A stretch of 64,000 nucleotides of DNA from Albidovulum sp. bin36 (GCA_002238565.1 MPMP01000008.1:1-64000); one strand, 5' to 3'; positions 19,235 to 30,214 are shown, counted from the stretch's first letter. The notes: generated from the letters alone by a model not told the origin. Made by a program: numbers and translations.

Positions 19235-20278
19235 ATGATGAGGTCGGTCTTGGAGGCTGAAGCGCAACCGTTCGATTCGCTGGAAAAATTCGCTAAGGCA
19301 ATCGAAAATCCTCCGAGCGCGAGCAGGCGCGCTCGCGATGAAGCTCTTGAACGGAACAGCCGGCTAACCAAGCCGGCGGGGTCACTAGGACGTTTGGAGG
19401 AACTTGCCGTCTGGTTCGCAAGCTGGAAAGGATTAGCCGCTCCCGAGCTCCTATCGCCCCGAATCGTGGTCTTCGCGGCGAATCACGGCGTGGCGGCGCG
19501 CGGCGTTTCGGCCTATCCCGCACAGGTCACCGCGCAAATGGTAGCGAATTTCGAATCAGGCGGCGCCGCTATAAATCAGCTGGCAAGAACGGCTCAGGCG
19601 GAGCTTCGCGTTCACGTATTGAGTCTTGATCGGCCGACGCGGGACATCGCGGAAGGCCCGGCGATGAACGAGAACGAGGCGGTCGAGGCGCTCTGCTGCG
19701 GATGGCGCTCGGTTTCGGATTGCGTGGATCTTCTGGTTGTCGGCGAAATGGGAATCGGTAATACGACATCGGCATCGGCGATCGCGCTGGCTCTATTCGG
19801 AGGGTCGGCTGGCGACTGGACAGGGGCCGGTACGGGAGTCTCCGGCGCGCGGCTCAAATACAAGTCTCGAATCGTGGAACAAGCGGTCGGAGCCAACAAG
19901 ACGTCGCTTTCGAACCCGCTGGAAATACTTCGCTGCCTGGGTGGGCGAGAAATCGCGGCAATGGCGGGCGCCATTGCGCGAGCGCGCGTTCTAGGAATAC
20001 CTGTGATTCTCGACGGATTTGTTTGCACGGCCGCCGCCTCGGTATTGCATGCCGTCGACGCGTCGCTACTGGATCACGCGGTCGCGGGGCATCTTTCAAA
20101 GGAATCCTCTCACGGAAAGCTATTGAGCGAGATGGGCATGTCGCCGCTATTGGACTTGGGCATGCGACTGGGAGAGGCTTCGGGCGCGGCTCTGGCAATT
20201 GGTCTTCTACGCAGCGCGGTCGAGCTTCATCGCGGAATGTCGACATTCGAGGAAGCGGGGGTCTCCTCCGCTGATTGA
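19235..20278 (+). CDS. cobT: Nicotinate-nucleotide--dimethylbenzimidazole phosphoribosyltransferase
   Basis: NSRLTKPAGSLGRLEELAVWFASWKG, VVFAANHGVAARGVSAYPAQVTAQMVANFESGGAAINQLAR, GEMGIGNTTSASAIALALFGG. Confidence 0.95.
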   Translation: MMRSVLEAEAQPFDSLEKFAKAIENPPSASRRARDEALERNSRLTKPAGSLGRLEELAVWFASWKGLAAPELLSPRIVVFAANHGVAARGVSAYPAQVTAQMVANFESGGAAINQLARTAQAELRVHVLSLDRPTRDIAEGPAMNENEAVEALCCGWRSVSDCVDLLVVGEMGIGNTTSASAIALALFGGSAGDWTGAGTGVSGARLKYKSRIVEQAVGANKTSLSNPLEILRCLGGREIAAMAGAIARARVLGIPVILDGFVCTAAASVLHAVDASLLDHAVAGHLSKESSHGKLLSEMGMSPLLDLGMRLGEASGAALAIGLLRSAVELHRGMSTFEEAGVSSAD

Positions 20279-20451
20279 TGTTCGCTTGCCTTACGCGCGT
20301 CGAGGCGTCGCCCAATTGAATCAGCTTCGCGGAGGCTTCGAATCGATTGGGAAAGAATGGCTGGTGGACGGAAATCCTTTTCGGCCGGTCCGTTACGATT
20401 CGGCCGTGAACCAGGGCGACGCCCGCGCGACGCGGCGGAATTTCTTGAATT

Positions 20452-20535
20452 AAATTCAGATGTCCTGGCTTCGCGTTTTTCGCCTGTCAACTGTCATGAA
20501 GCCTTTTTTCCCGGTTCGGTACCGCTCCCGGGCAG
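20452..20535. repeat. 84-bp dispersed repeat, copy 1
   Basis: aaattcagatgtcctgg...cccggttcggtaccgctcccgggcag; 77/84 positions match copy 2 at 31634-31717 by hand alignment. Confidence 0.8.
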
Positions 20536-20973
20536 TTCGTAGACCATTCGCAGGCCAGTTCCGGGGAAGACCGTTCGGGTTTGGCTGAGTTCCTCTAGCA
20601 ACTCCTTGGCTCGCCGACCGGAATTCACTTTATTTTCGAAAGCGTAGGAACAGTGTGGAATTGGCCCTCCGAATAACTCGTTACGCATCAACGAATTGCA
20701 AGGTGACCTACGAAAAAGTCAGCCAGCTTAGGAAGAGCGGTTGCCTTGGTTTGCGGGGGGGAGGGGGGTGCCATTGATTGTCATTTGCAGCAGGCTGTAT
20801 TCATTCTCAAGGACAACCGTCTAACCATCCGGCATGCGTTGTTGCATTTCGATAATACGCGACTGTAATATTCAGCCGGATACTTGAAGGCTCGACCGAC
20901 AAACAAGCAGTGAGCTATCTTCATTACAGTTACTTGTCGCTGACCGGCAGGCACTCAAAAAAAGGGCGAATTC

Positions 20974-22869
20974 ATGAAATTCTACTCTGCGGAAAGAACG
21001 GAGCGTTTGACGCTTTCTCAAGCGATCGTCAAATATCTCCAGGTTCAGTTCAGCGAATTTGACGGTGAGCAGCAAAGGCTAATTCGGGGTATTTGGGGCA
21101 TATTCGGGCATGGCAACGTGTCTGGATTGAGCCAGGCATTGGTCGAATACGGACAGGAACTTCCCTACTATCAGCCAGCCAACGAACAATCTATGGTTCA
21201 TGCATCTACCGGGTTCGCGAGGAGTATGAGACGCAAATCCACGATGGCATGCACGACATCAATTGGACCGGGGGCAACCAACATGATCACCGGCGCGGCG
21301 ACGGCAACTATTTGCCGCATTCCGGTGCTATTGCTTCCATCAGACTACTATGCATCCCGCTTCGGCGGAGTTGTCCTCCAGGATATCGAGCACCTGACTT
21401 CGGACGATATGTCGGTCACGGACACGTTCCGCATAGTCAGCCGGTTCTTCGATCGGGTTACGAGGCCGGAGCAAATCCTGACGTCGCTGCCCGAGGCCAT
21501 GCGCGTCTTGACGAGCCCATCGGAAACGGGCGCGGTTACAATTGCTCTTCCGCAGGACATTCAGGGCTATGCTTTCGATTATCCTTCCAAGTTCTTTGAA
21601 AGGCGCGTCTGGAAAATCGAACGTCCAATGCCTAGCCCGGACGGAATCAGGGAGGCCGCTGCCGCTCTCCGGAATGCCGAGCGACCATTCATCATCGCGG
21701 GCGGCGGCGTCCACTATTCTGAAGCTTGGCGGGAACTAGCCAAGTTTTCCGGAAAATTCGGCATACCTGTCGGAGAAACTCATGCGGGTCGCGGAGCGTT
21801 GCGAGACGGGTCGGACATTCTTCTAGGAGGCACGGGTCATTTGGGCACGCCGGCGGCGGCAAGAATTGCAGAAGAAGCAGATCTCATTTTTTGCATAGGA
21901 ACGAGGCTTAAGGATTTCACAACAGGCTCCAATTCAGCGTTTCAGAACCCGAATGTCCGCTTCGTTTCAGTGAATGTCAACAGCCGCGATGCATACAAGT
22001 TAGGCGCGCTGCCGATCACTGCGGATGCCAAGCTGGCCTTGGATGCGCTTGCGGAAGCGGCGCATGCGCTGAAAGTTAAGGCAAATCCGGAGTGGGTCGC
22101 CCGGGCAAAGAATCTTCGCGCTGAATGGGAACAGGTTAAGAATTCAAAAGTATTCGTTCAGCGCCACAATGAAAAGGTTAGCCAAGGGCAGCTTGTCGGC
22201 ATCCTGAACCAGGAAATGCGAAGCGGAGACACGTTGGTTGCCGCCGCCGGGACTATACCGGCCGACCTGACGAAGCTATTCGACGCAACCGGCGGAAAAA
22301 ACGTTCACATCGAATTCGGCAACTCCTGCATGGGATACGACATTCCGGCAAGCATAGGCGTACGCTTGTCCGATCCCGACGGGGAGGTGCTAATTCTCAT
22401 GGGCGACGGAAACTACCAGATGCACCCGATGGAACTAGTCACTGCGATGCAGGAGAGAGTAAAGATCACGATCATTCTCAACGTGAACAACGGGTACCAG
22501 TCTATCCACGGGCATCAAAAGGCTCTGGTGGGCCATTCACTTGGCAACGAGTTCAAGATTCGAGACCCCGAAACGAACCTTCTGGACAAGGGTCAATTCA
22601 TCGATGTGGACTATGTAAAAAATGCTGAGAGCATCGGGCTGAGAGCTTGGCTGGCCGAAAGCGAAGACGACATTCGTCGGGCCTTGAGAGAAGCTCGCGA
22701 TGAAACCGTTTCATGCATGATCGTCGTTCCGACGGAGAAATACAGATTTCCGCCGGATTCCGGCGTGTGGTGGGAAGTCGTAGGCGCCGAAGTGACGAAT
22801 GATCCAAAAACCAAGTCGCTTGTCGCCGAGCGCGAAGCAGGAAGGAGCAAGCAGCGCCTATACTATTGA
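20974..22869 (+). CDS. iolD: 3D-(3,5/4)-trihydroxycyclohexane-1,2-dione acylhydrolase (ThDP enzyme)
   Basis: IWGIFGHGNVSGLSQALVEY...LPYYQPANEQSMVHASTGFARSM; GDGNYQMHPMELVTAMQERVKITIILNVNNGYQSIHGHQ. Confidence 0.93.
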   Translation: MKFYSAERTERLTLSQAIVKYLQVQFSEFDGEQQRLIRGIWGIFGHGNVSGLSQALVEYGQELPYYQPANEQSMVHASTGFARSMRRKSTMACTTSIGPGATNMITGAATATICRIPVLLLPSDYYASRFGGVVLQDIEHLTSDDMSVTDTFRIVSRFFDRVTRPEQILTSLPEAMRVLTSPSETGAVTIALPQDIQGYAFDYPSKFFERRVWKIERPMPSPDGIREAAAALRNAERPFIIAGGGVHYSEAWRELAKFSGKFGIPVGETHAGRGALRDGSDILLGGTGHLGTPAAARIAEEADLIFCIGTRLKDFTTGSNSAFQNPNVRFVSVNVNSRDAYKLGALPITADAKLALDALAEAAHALKVKANPEWVARAKNLRAEWEQVKNSKVFVQRHNEKVSQGQLVGILNQEMRSGDTLVAAAGTIPADLTKLFDATGGKNVHIEFGNSCMGYDIPASIGVRLSDPDGEVLILMGDGNYQMHPMELVTAMQERVKITIILNVNNGYQSIHGHQKALVGHSLGNEFKIRDPETNLLDKGQFIDVDYVKNAESIGLRAWLAESEDDIRRALREARDETVSCMIVVPTEKYRFPPDSGVWWEVVGAEVTNDPKTKSLVAEREAGRSKQRLYY

Positions 22870-23242
22870 CCTTCAGCCAATTGGAGGCGCGTCGGATCGA
22901 CTAGCCGCTGCTGCTGGAGCCTCGGAGTCCCAGTTTAATTCGATCGTCGAGACCGACCGCTGGCACTGCGTGCGATGATTGTTAACCGGTCAGTATCTTT
23001 CATGCATCTGCTTTTGCTTCCCCCGTTTTCCGCCGCCGCCTTTTTTTTGCTCGCTGGCGCGCAAGGCAACATCGAGGGAAGGGCAAACCGACCGGCGCGA
23101 CCGAGAAAGAAGGCTTCCCGGCGCGCCAATACTTCGGTTGTTGGATAAAGTGGTTCCCAACCCATGTATTCAGCGAGACCGGTAATCTGTTGACTAGATT
23201 CAAATGAACTGATTAAGTTGTTTTCAATTGGGTCGCCAATTG

Positions 23243-24091
23243 ATGATCCGCGAACTCGAGGCGGTGGAAGGAGCGGTGGATTTGAGATTCGACAATAAGG
23301 CAATCGTTGTAACGGGCGGAACGCAGGGCGTTGGCCGCGCAACCGCCAAATTGCTGGCCGAAAGGGGAGCGAGGGCCGTTGCGATTTGCGGGCGATCGGC
23401 TGATAACGGAAATTCGGTTGCCGAAGAAATCAGGGAGCTGGGATCAGAGGCATTATTCGTGCAAGCCGACTTGTCGCTTCCCGAAGACTGTTTCGCCGTA
23501 ATAGATCGCGCCGAAGAAGCGTTCGGCGACCTCGGCTGCCTCGTGAACTGCTGCGGCTGCACGACCCGGGGAACACTTGAAAGCACCACGCCCGATCTCT
23601 GGGATTATCTCTTCAACGTCAATGTACGAGCGCCGTTTCTCCTTACGCAGAGAGTCGTGCCCAACATCCGCAGGCATGGAAGAGGCGGGACGATTGCCAA
23701 CATTGGGTCTGTTGCCGCGTACGGAGGCCAACCTTACATTACCGCCTACAGCGCCGCGAAGGCCGCCCTGCTCACATTGACCAAGAATCTGGCCAATTCC
23801 TTGCGCTGGGACAAGATTCGGGTCAACGCTCTCAACATCGGCTGGACCGCTACGCCGACTGAACACGATCTGCAGGCGAATTACCACGGCTATGGGGAGA
23901 ACTGGCTCGAATCAGCTTCTGCAGCTCAGCCATTTGGACGCTTGCTTCTACCGGAGGATATTGCAAGGGCGTTGGCGTTCCTGCTGTCCGACGAATCCGG
24001 GATTATGACCGGTTCGATAGTGGATTTTGACCAAACTGTTGTCGGAGCTGTCGATGACAATCCGGTCGGAGATTCCATTGCCGATGCTTGA
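23243..24091 (+). CDS. SDR family oxidoreductase
   Basis: KAIVVTGGTQGVGRATAKLLAERGARAVAICGRS, TAYSAAKAALLTLTKNLANSL. Confidence 0.9.
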   Translation: MIRELEAVEGAVDLRFDNKAIVVTGGTQGVGRATAKLLAERGARAVAICGRSADNGNSVAEEIRELGSEALFVQADLSLPEDCFAVIDRAEEAFGDLGCLVNCCGCTTRGTLESTTPDLWDYLFNVNVRAPFLLTQRVVPNIRRHGRGGTIANIGSVAAYGGQPYITAYSAAKAALLTLTKNLANSLRWDKIRVNALNIGWTATPTEHDLQANYHGYGENWLESASAAQPFGRLLLPEDIARALAFLLSDESGIMTGSIVDFDQTVVGAVDDNPVGDSIADA

Positions 24092-24187
24092 GCATTATAC
24101 GCGCGATGCAGCTTTTCGGACCGGTTATGGAACAGGGCGGAGCACCGTCGGCGTCGGAATGACGGCCAGTTGCGCGGAGCTCGCAAC

Positions 24188-25720
24188 ATGCAGGAAGTGA
24201 GTTCTACTTCGCGCCGTCAATTGTTGTGCGCATTGCGCAACGTTTCAAAGCGCTTCGGCAACATTCAGGCCTGCCAAGGAATAGATCTAGAGTTGTTCAC
24301 GGGCGAAGTGGTTGCCGTCGTCGGAGAGAACGGCGCCGGGAAGAGCACTGTTTCAAAGTGCCTTTACGGCCTTTATTCGCCTAGCGAAGGGCATGTCGAA
24401 TTCGATGGAAAACCTGTCGAATTCAGGGGCCCCAGCGACGGAGAGAATGCTGGAATCGTAATGATTCCGCAGGAGCTGGATCTGTTTCCCGAGCTCTCGG
24501 TCGTAGAAAACATTTGGATGGGTCTCGAACGTCCGCGACGCTGGTTCGGAGCATTCGATGCCGGCGCGATGGAGAAGAGAGCCCGCGAACTGTTGCATCG
24601 GCTGGGACTGTTTGTCGATGTCAATACTCCGGCAAAACTCCTTTCGGCGGCAAACGGAAAGCTCGTTGAAGTGGCACGAGCGCTAAATGCCAATGCGCGG
24701 GTTATCATAATGGACGAGCCGACCGCGTCTCTTACGGAACGGGAAGTGTTTAATTTGTTTTCGGTTGTCCGCTCTCTCAAGAGAAGCAACGTGGCGGTGC
24801 TTTATATCACTCACAGGCTCGACGAGGTTTTCGAAGTCTGTGATCGGGCTGTCGTGCTGAGAGACGGAAGGATGATCTCGGACCGTCCTACAAGCGACGA
24901 AACGGTGTCCGGCCTTGTCAGAAAGATGGTTGGCCGCCCCGTTGAGCAACTGTTTGTGAGGCATCCTCATGAAATCGGCGACGTAGTGCTGGAAGTCGAG
25001 GGACTGGGTTCGGGCAGCGCATTCCAAGACGTTTCATTTCGGCTGCACGAAGGCGAGATTCTAGGAATATCGGGCTTGATTGGCGCGGGCAGATCGGAAA
25101 TCGCCGAAACGCTGTTCGGGCTGAGAGACCGAACCGCGGGAACGGTGAGGCTAAACGGAGAAATTTCCAACATTTCGAGCGTGCAGGGAGCCTTTCGCCA
25201 TGGAATAGGCATGGTTCCCGAGGAACGCAGGACTCTCGGACTGATCCTGCCATTTTCCGTCAAGCACAATGTTACGTTTTCCAGCTTGCTGAAATTCATG
25301 CGAAGCATCTTCATCGACACGTCGGCCGAGGACAAGTTCGCCGAAAACGCCGCCAAAGAGGTAACAATCGTCGGCGCCGGACTGGATGATCCTGTCTCGG
25401 CTCTTTCCGGAGGCAACCAGCAGAAGGTCGTTGTCGCCAAGGCTCTGGCGCGAAACCCGAAAATCCTGATACTCGACGAACCGACGCGGGGAGTGGACAT
25501 CGGCGCAAAGTCCGAAATCTATCGCATTATTGACGGACTGGCGAAGCAGGGGCACGCAGTCTTGATGATTTCTTCGGAACTGAACGAGATTCTTGCCATG
25601 TGCGACCGAACGCTGGTGATGCGCGAGGGACGTCTTGTTCGGTCATTTGATCGAAAGGACTTCTCGCCGGATGTGATTGGTTCGGCCGCAGCCGGAGTTA
25701 CGGTGGATTCCCATGCCTAG
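24188..25720 (+). CDS. Sugar ABC transporter ATP-binding protein (RbsA/MglA type, two ATPase domains)
   Basis: GENGAGKSTVSKCLYG, IIMDEPTASLTEREV, second domain LSGGNQQKVVVAKALARNPKILILDEPTRGVDIGAK. Confidence 0.92.
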   Translation: MQEVSSTSRRQLLCALRNVSKRFGNIQACQGIDLELFTGEVVAVVGENGAGKSTVSKCLYGLYSPSEGHVEFDGKPVEFRGPSDGENAGIVMIPQELDLFPELSVVENIWMGLERPRRWFGAFDAGAMEKRARELLHRLGLFVDVNTPAKLLSAANGKLVEVARALNANARVIIMDEPTASLTEREVFNLFSVVRSLKRSNVAVLYITHRLDEVFEVCDRAVVLRDGRMISDRPTSDETVSGLVRKMVGRPVEQLFVRHPHEIGDVVLEVEGLGSGSAFQDVSFRLHEGEILGISGLIGAGRSEIAETLFGLRDRTAGTVRLNGEISNISSVQGAFRHGIGMVPEERRTLGLILPFSVKHNVTFSSLLKFMRSIFIDTSAEDKFAENAAKEVTIVGAGLDDPVSALSGGNQQKVVVAKALARNPKILILDEPTRGVDIGAKSEIYRIIDGLAKQGHAVLMISSELNEILAMCDRTLVMREGRLVRSFDRKDFSPDVIGSAAAGVTVDSHA

Positions 25721-26723
25721 CGACCAGGGAGACGGAGTTGACGCCCGCAGCCCGAAAGATAGGCATGGACGTTCTATTTTATCCAACACATTGCTAGCGC
25801 GGCCCGAGACTCCGGCTCTTCTGTTTCTGATTTTGCTGCTCGCCGTATTCTCCGTGACGACGAAGGGCTTTTTCTCGGTCAACAACTTTATCGGAATACT
25901 CGAACAAGGCGTGATTATCGCCATCGTCGGCCTAGCCGTCAATCAGGTCATATTGTCCGCAGAAATCGACGTTTCCGTGGGGTCTGTTCTGGCTGTCTGC
26001 GCATTCATTTATGGAAACCTCGCGATGATGTTCGGCGGCAACTTGCTGCCGCTTTTTGCCACGTTGGCGGTCGGAACAGCCATCGGGCTCTTGAACGGAG
26101 TGCTGTCGACCTACGGAAAAGTGCCTTCGATTATTACGACTCTCGGCGCTCTTTTCGTCTACCGCGGCTTAATTCTTCTTCTTGCCGGGGCGCAGGTGCT
26201 CAATGTGCCCAAAACATCGAGAGTCCTTGGGTTGTCGGATGTCGCCGGCATACCGGTATCGGTGCTCCTCCTTGTCGTTTTAGCGGTAGGCTTCTACTGG
26301 GTAAGTACGAACACCGCTTGGGGGAGAAACATCTACGCCGTCGGAGGCAACGAGAGTGGCGCGACCACCCTCGGTCTTCCTGTCAACCGTACTCGCCTGA
26401 TTGCTTTCGTATTGTCGGGAGCGGCGTGCGGACTTGCCGCCGCGGGATTTCTGGGGCAAATCGGCCAATTGCAGGCAACTGCGGGGACGTCGTTCGAATT
26501 AAGGGTAATTACCGCGGTGGTGCTGGGAGGTACGAGCATTCGAGGCGGACGAGGCTCCGTATTCTCTCCGATCGTCGGAGCCCTTCTTGTTGGCGTCATT
26601 TTGAACGCAATGACTCTCAATAGGGTTCCGGGAACAATGGAACTGTTCGTATTGGGCGTCTTGATACTTCTTTCGGTCTCTTCCGAAGGCATTCGCCAAA
26701 GATACTTGGAGAAGAAGATATGA
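25713..26723 (+). CDS. Sugar ABC transporter permease (RbsC type)
   Basis: ILSAEIDVSVGSVLAV, RNIYAVGGNESGATTLGLPV, VVLGGTSIRGGRGS; overlaps ATPase gene by 8 nt. Confidence 0.9.
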   Translation: MPSDQGDGVDARSPKDRHGRSILSNTLLARPETPALLFLILLLAVFSVTTKGFFSVNNFIGILEQGVIIAIVGLAVNQVILSAEIDVSVGSVLAVCAFIYGNLAMMFGGNLLPLFATLAVGTAIGLLNGVLSTYGKVPSIITTLGALFVYRGLILLLAGAQVLNVPKTSRVLGLSDVAGIPVSVLLLVVLAVGFYWVSTNTAWGRNIYAVGGNESGATTLGLPVNRTRLIAFVLSGAACGLAAAGFLGQIGQLQATAGTSFELRVITAVVLGGTSIRGGRGSVFSPIVGALLVGVILNAMTLNRVPGTMELFVLGVLILLSVSSEGIRQRYLEKKI

Positions 26724-27706
26724 CTGAAAACCGTTCCGAGAAGGCTTGGACGGGCGCATCCTGGGGCAATCCGTTCGGCAAACTCGGGCGGACGACTGTT
26801 CTGGCGATAATCTTCATTTTCCAGATCATTCTTACAAGCGTTCTCGTTCCAGGCTACTTCAGCGTCTGGGGCCTTCTGGATGCGACCAGAGCATTCGTCG
26901 AAGTAGGTTTCATTTCCTTGGCGATGACTTTGATTATTATTACGGGCGGGATCGACCTGTCCGTCGGCGCGCTGCTGGCCCTGGTCTCGGTTACGATCGG
27001 GTTTTCCTATCAGGCAGGGCTGCCCTTAGGAGCGGCTTCCTTACTTGGAGTAATCGTAGGCGTCGCCGGGGGAACGCTTAACGGCTTGGTAACCACCTAC
27101 TTTCGCCTTCATCCGCTCGTGGTAACGCTTGGCACCTTCGCCTTGTTTCGCGGCATTGCCTTTGCCGTGTCCGATGCCGATGCCGTTTCCAATTTTCCGC
27201 AATGGTTTTCGGTCTTCGGCCAATACAAATTCGGCGGGATGGTTCCGGCGCAACTCGTCGTGCTCGTCATATGCGCCGTGATCTTCTGGCTACTGCTTTC
27301 CAAGACGCCATTCGGGAGATATGTATATGCGATAGGCCACAACGCTACCGCAAGCCGATTTTCAGGGGTTGCAACTCAAAAAGTTACGGTTGCCGTCTAC
27401 GCAATCATGGGACTCATGGTCGGGTTGGCCGGCCTGGTCCATACGTCGCGCATCTTCAGCGCTCGCGGGAATGCAGGATTTGGATTGGAACTTGTCGCCA
27501 TTGCGATTGTGGTTCTGGGCGGTGCGAGGATACTCGGCGGATCCGGCACTATCTGGGGAACGGTCATGGGCCTGCTGATACTTTCGTATCTGCAGGATGG
27601 CCTTAGCTTCGCCGGCGTAAGAGGAGATATCGGCCTCACGATCATCGGCTGCGCCCTGATTCTAGGCGTCTTCCTGAACGAGAATATCCAGAAGTTTCGG
27701 AAATAG
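26720..27706 (+). CDS. Sugar ABC transporter permease (RbsC type), second copy
   Basis: ITGGIDLSVGALLALVSV, RYVYAIGHNATASRFSGVAT, VVLGGARILGGSGTIWG; 4-nt overlap with preceding gene. Confidence 0.9.
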   Translation: MTENRSEKAWTGASWGNPFGKLGRTTVLAIIFIFQIILTSVLVPGYFSVWGLLDATRAFVEVGFISLAMTLIIITGGIDLSVGALLALVSVTIGFSYQAGLPLGAASLLGVIVGVAGGTLNGLVTTYFRLHPLVVTLGTFALFRGIAFAVSDADAVSNFPQWFSVFGQYKFGGMVPAQLVVLVICAVIFWLLLSKTPFGRYVYAIGHNATASRFSGVATQKVTVAVYAIMGLMVGLAGLVHTSRIFSARGNAGFGLELVAIAIVVLGGARILGGSGTIWGTVMGLLILSYLQDGLSFAGVRGDIGLTIIGCALILGVFLNENIQKFRK

Positions 27707-27907
27707 CGTTGACCGGTCCTCGGCTTCACGCCTTCCGCGCGCAAGGAATCGGTTGCGCGCATTCGCGATTCTGGCATATCGCGCCTGTGAGCGGACAAGC
27801 GCCGCTGCTGCGCATCGGCGCGATGATTGTTCGAGAAATCTCCGCGGGCAATGGCATTGCCGGCCGACGAGGGGACGGCCATGCGCGGCCGTATCCTAGG
27901 CGCGCGA

Positions 27908-28909
27908 CTAATTTGCGTCGACTTCAACCCGCTCGCCCGTCTCGTGCGACCGCCGCGCGGCATCCGCTAGCTGCAGCGCCCTGCGACCGCACCTGAAATC
28001 CGGTTGAACCGGCCGTCCAAGCTCAACCGCGGCAATAAACTCATCGAGTTCCGCTGCGTACGCCGGTAGGTATCGTGCTAGGAAATCCTGTTTCAACAAG
28101 CTTCTTGTAGCAGTACCCTCGCAAGTCCACGTCTCCACGCCAGTCATGTGATGATTGGTCGACGAAACCATGCCCTTGGACCCGAATACTTCGACGCGTT
28201 GATCATAGCCGTATGTGGTTCTGCGACTGCAGTCTATCCTGCAAAACGCGCCCGATTCGAAGCGCATCAATACGTGCGCCGTATCGGTATCGCCCAGACG
28301 GCCGATTTCCGGATCTACCAAATTGCTCCCCATCGAAAACACATCGATCTTTCCCGCTTCGCCGGACATCCAGAGCGCCATATCAAAATCATGGATCATC
28401 TGGTCGTGAAACTGGCCGCCGGATACGGCAATGTAGGAGCCTGGAGGCGGCGACGGATCTCTGCTGACAATCGCGATTGTTTCTATTTGTCCGATTTCGC
28501 CTCCGCCGACGAAACCCTTTACGGCTCTTAGAGATGCGTCGAACCGTCTTTGGAACCCTATCATGAGAGGAACAGGGCATTTGTCGAGTACGTCTTCGCA
28601 TTTCCTAACGCGGCCCATATCCAGATCAATCGGCTTTTCGCAGAGGATTGCTTTCTCCGCCTTGGCGGATTCGACGATCAATTCCGCATGAGTTTCGGTT
28701 GCAGATGCAATTATAACGGCATCGACCGATCTGTCCTCAAGGGCATCCGCGCCGCTTACAAGCGGGGTAGCGTTCAGCCGGTCCGCCAATCGGCGCGCCA
28801 GCTCCAGGTTCGGATCCACGACGTAGGCAAGTTCCGCGCCTTCGCGGGCGGCTACGTTGCCGGCATGAATCGATCCCATTCTTCCGGCGCCAAATACGCA
28901 AAATTTCAT
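27908..28909 (-). CDS. Gfo/Idh/MocA family oxidoreductase (inositol 2-dehydrogenase-like)
   Basis: MKFCVFGAGRMGSIHAGNVAA, CEKPIDLD, GGQFHDQMIHDFDMALWMSG. Confidence 0.88.
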   Translation of the reverse strand: MKFCVFGAGRMGSIHAGNVAAREGAELAYVVDPNLELARRLADRLNATPLVSGADALEDRSVDAVIIASATETHAELIVESAKAEKAILCEKPIDLDMGRVRKCEDVLDKCPVPLMIGFQRRFDASLRAVKGFVGGGEIGQIETIAIVSRDPSPPPGSYIAVSGGQFHDQMIHDFDMALWMSGEAGKIDVFSMGSNLVDPEIGRLGDTDTAHVLMRFESGAFCRIDCSRRTTYGYDQRVEVFGSKGMVSSTNHHMTGVETWTCEGTATRSLLKQDFLARYLPAYAAELDEFIAAVELGRPVQPDFRCGRRALQLADAARRSHETGERVEVDAN

Positions 28910-30129
28910 TCTTCAGCGTCTCGGCGCTGCGCCTTTCGAATCGGCGCCACATGCACCCATTCGCCGTTTCGGCTGTTTGACTCGACCGCGGCCTCGATAT
29001 GAGCCATCGTGCGCAAGCCGTCCAACGTATTCGGCAGAAGATCCAGAAAATGATGGTAGGGCTTCCCGAGTTTTCTAGCCGCTACGGCGCAGGCGAAATC
29101 GGAATAGAGATTGCCAAATGCCAAAATGTAGCCTTCGGGGTGCCCCGGCCTGAGACGCGACGCGCGATCGGCCGCGCCCGAAAGCTGGCCGTATCCCTTG
29201 GCAATTCGTATGGCCGCCTTCCCAATTGGCTTGAACCAGAGAACTTCAGGATCTTCCTGCACCCACGTGAGATTCCCTTTGTCTCCAAAGATTCTGAACC
29301 ACAGGCCGTGATCATTCCCGGCTGCAACATAGCTTCCCCAGACCCGGCCACGGGCGCCGTTTTCAAATCTGAGCATGACGTAGGAGTTATCGAATACTTC
29401 CCGTCTTTCAACGAATGTATTTAATTCGGCGGATACTTCGCTTGCATCATCGCCGACAACGTAAGTCAGCAAGTGGTGCGCGTGAGAAGAAACTTCTCCC
29501 AAGATCGCTCCCTCCCCCATCGTATCCCGGCGGAATCTCCAATGGCGATCATCGGGATCTTCCGGTTCGAAGCTGACGCCGGGATCGCCTGCGGCCAATT
29601 CTCCTTCAGCGATCCTTATCGTTCCCAATTCTCCGTTCCTAATCATTTCTCGCGCATGTCGGACCATGGGGTAGCCGGTGTAGCAGTGAGTGAGGCAGAA
29701 CAAGCGGTCATTCGCCAGCACCAGCCGATCAAGTTCCTCTGCTTCGGATAAACTGCGCGTCATCGGTTTTTCGCAGATCACGTCGATGCCGCATTCCAGG
29801 AACGACTTGGCAATAGGAAAATGCAGATTCGGAGGCGCCGCTATGGTCACTACGTCGATTCCGTCATCTCGTTCCGATTCGACGCGAGCCATATCATTGA
29901 AGTCCGAATACACGCGGTCGGAGGCAACGAACTCGGCGTCTGCGGTGGCTCGGGAAACGGCATGATCCACAGAAAATACTCCTGCGGTCAGTTCGTAGAA
30001 CCCATCCACTCGCGAGGCGGCCAAATGAGTGCCGCCGATTACCGAGTCGCGGCCGCCTCCTACAAACCCCAGACGCAGCTTGCGGCCGAACTCAATTCGA
30101 ATCCGGTCACTGGAAATTTTTTGAGTCAT
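28906..30129 (-). CDS. Gfo/Idh/MocA family oxidoreductase
   Basis: LGFVGGGRDSVIGGTHLAASRVDG, DVICEKPMTRSLSEAEEL, ILGEVSSHAHHLLTYVVG; 4-nt overlap with next gene. Confidence 0.88.
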   Translation of the reverse strand: MTQKISSDRIRIEFGRKLRLGFVGGGRDSVIGGTHLAASRVDGFYELTAGVFSVDHAVSRATADAEFVASDRVYSDFNDMARVESERDDGIDVVTIAAPPNLHFPIAKSFLECGIDVICEKPMTRSLSEAEELDRLVLANDRLFCLTHCYTGYPMVRHAREMIRNGELGTIRIAEGELAAGDPGVSFEPEDPDDRHWRFRRDTMGEGAILGEVSSHAHHLLTYVVGDDASEVSAELNTFVERREVFDNSYVMLRFENGARGRVWGSYVAAGNDHGLWFRIFGDKGNLTWVQEDPEVLWFKPIGKAAIRIAKGYGQLSGAADRASRLRPGHPEGYILAFGNLYSDFACAVAARKLGKPYHHFLDLLPNTLDGLRTMAHIEAAVESNSRNGEWVHVAPIRKAQRRDAEE

Positions 30130-30214
30130 AGGTGCACCGTTTGGATGAGTGCGAAATCCTGTTCATCCATTCGAACGCACTGCTGCTGACGGGCAGTGCC
30201 GCTGCGGACGGGTT

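Noticed and set aside
20754-20771. G-rich run (cgggggggaggggggtg) as a possible G-quadruplex
   Set aside because: Only two long G runs, no clear four-tract arrangement, and no associated gene context.
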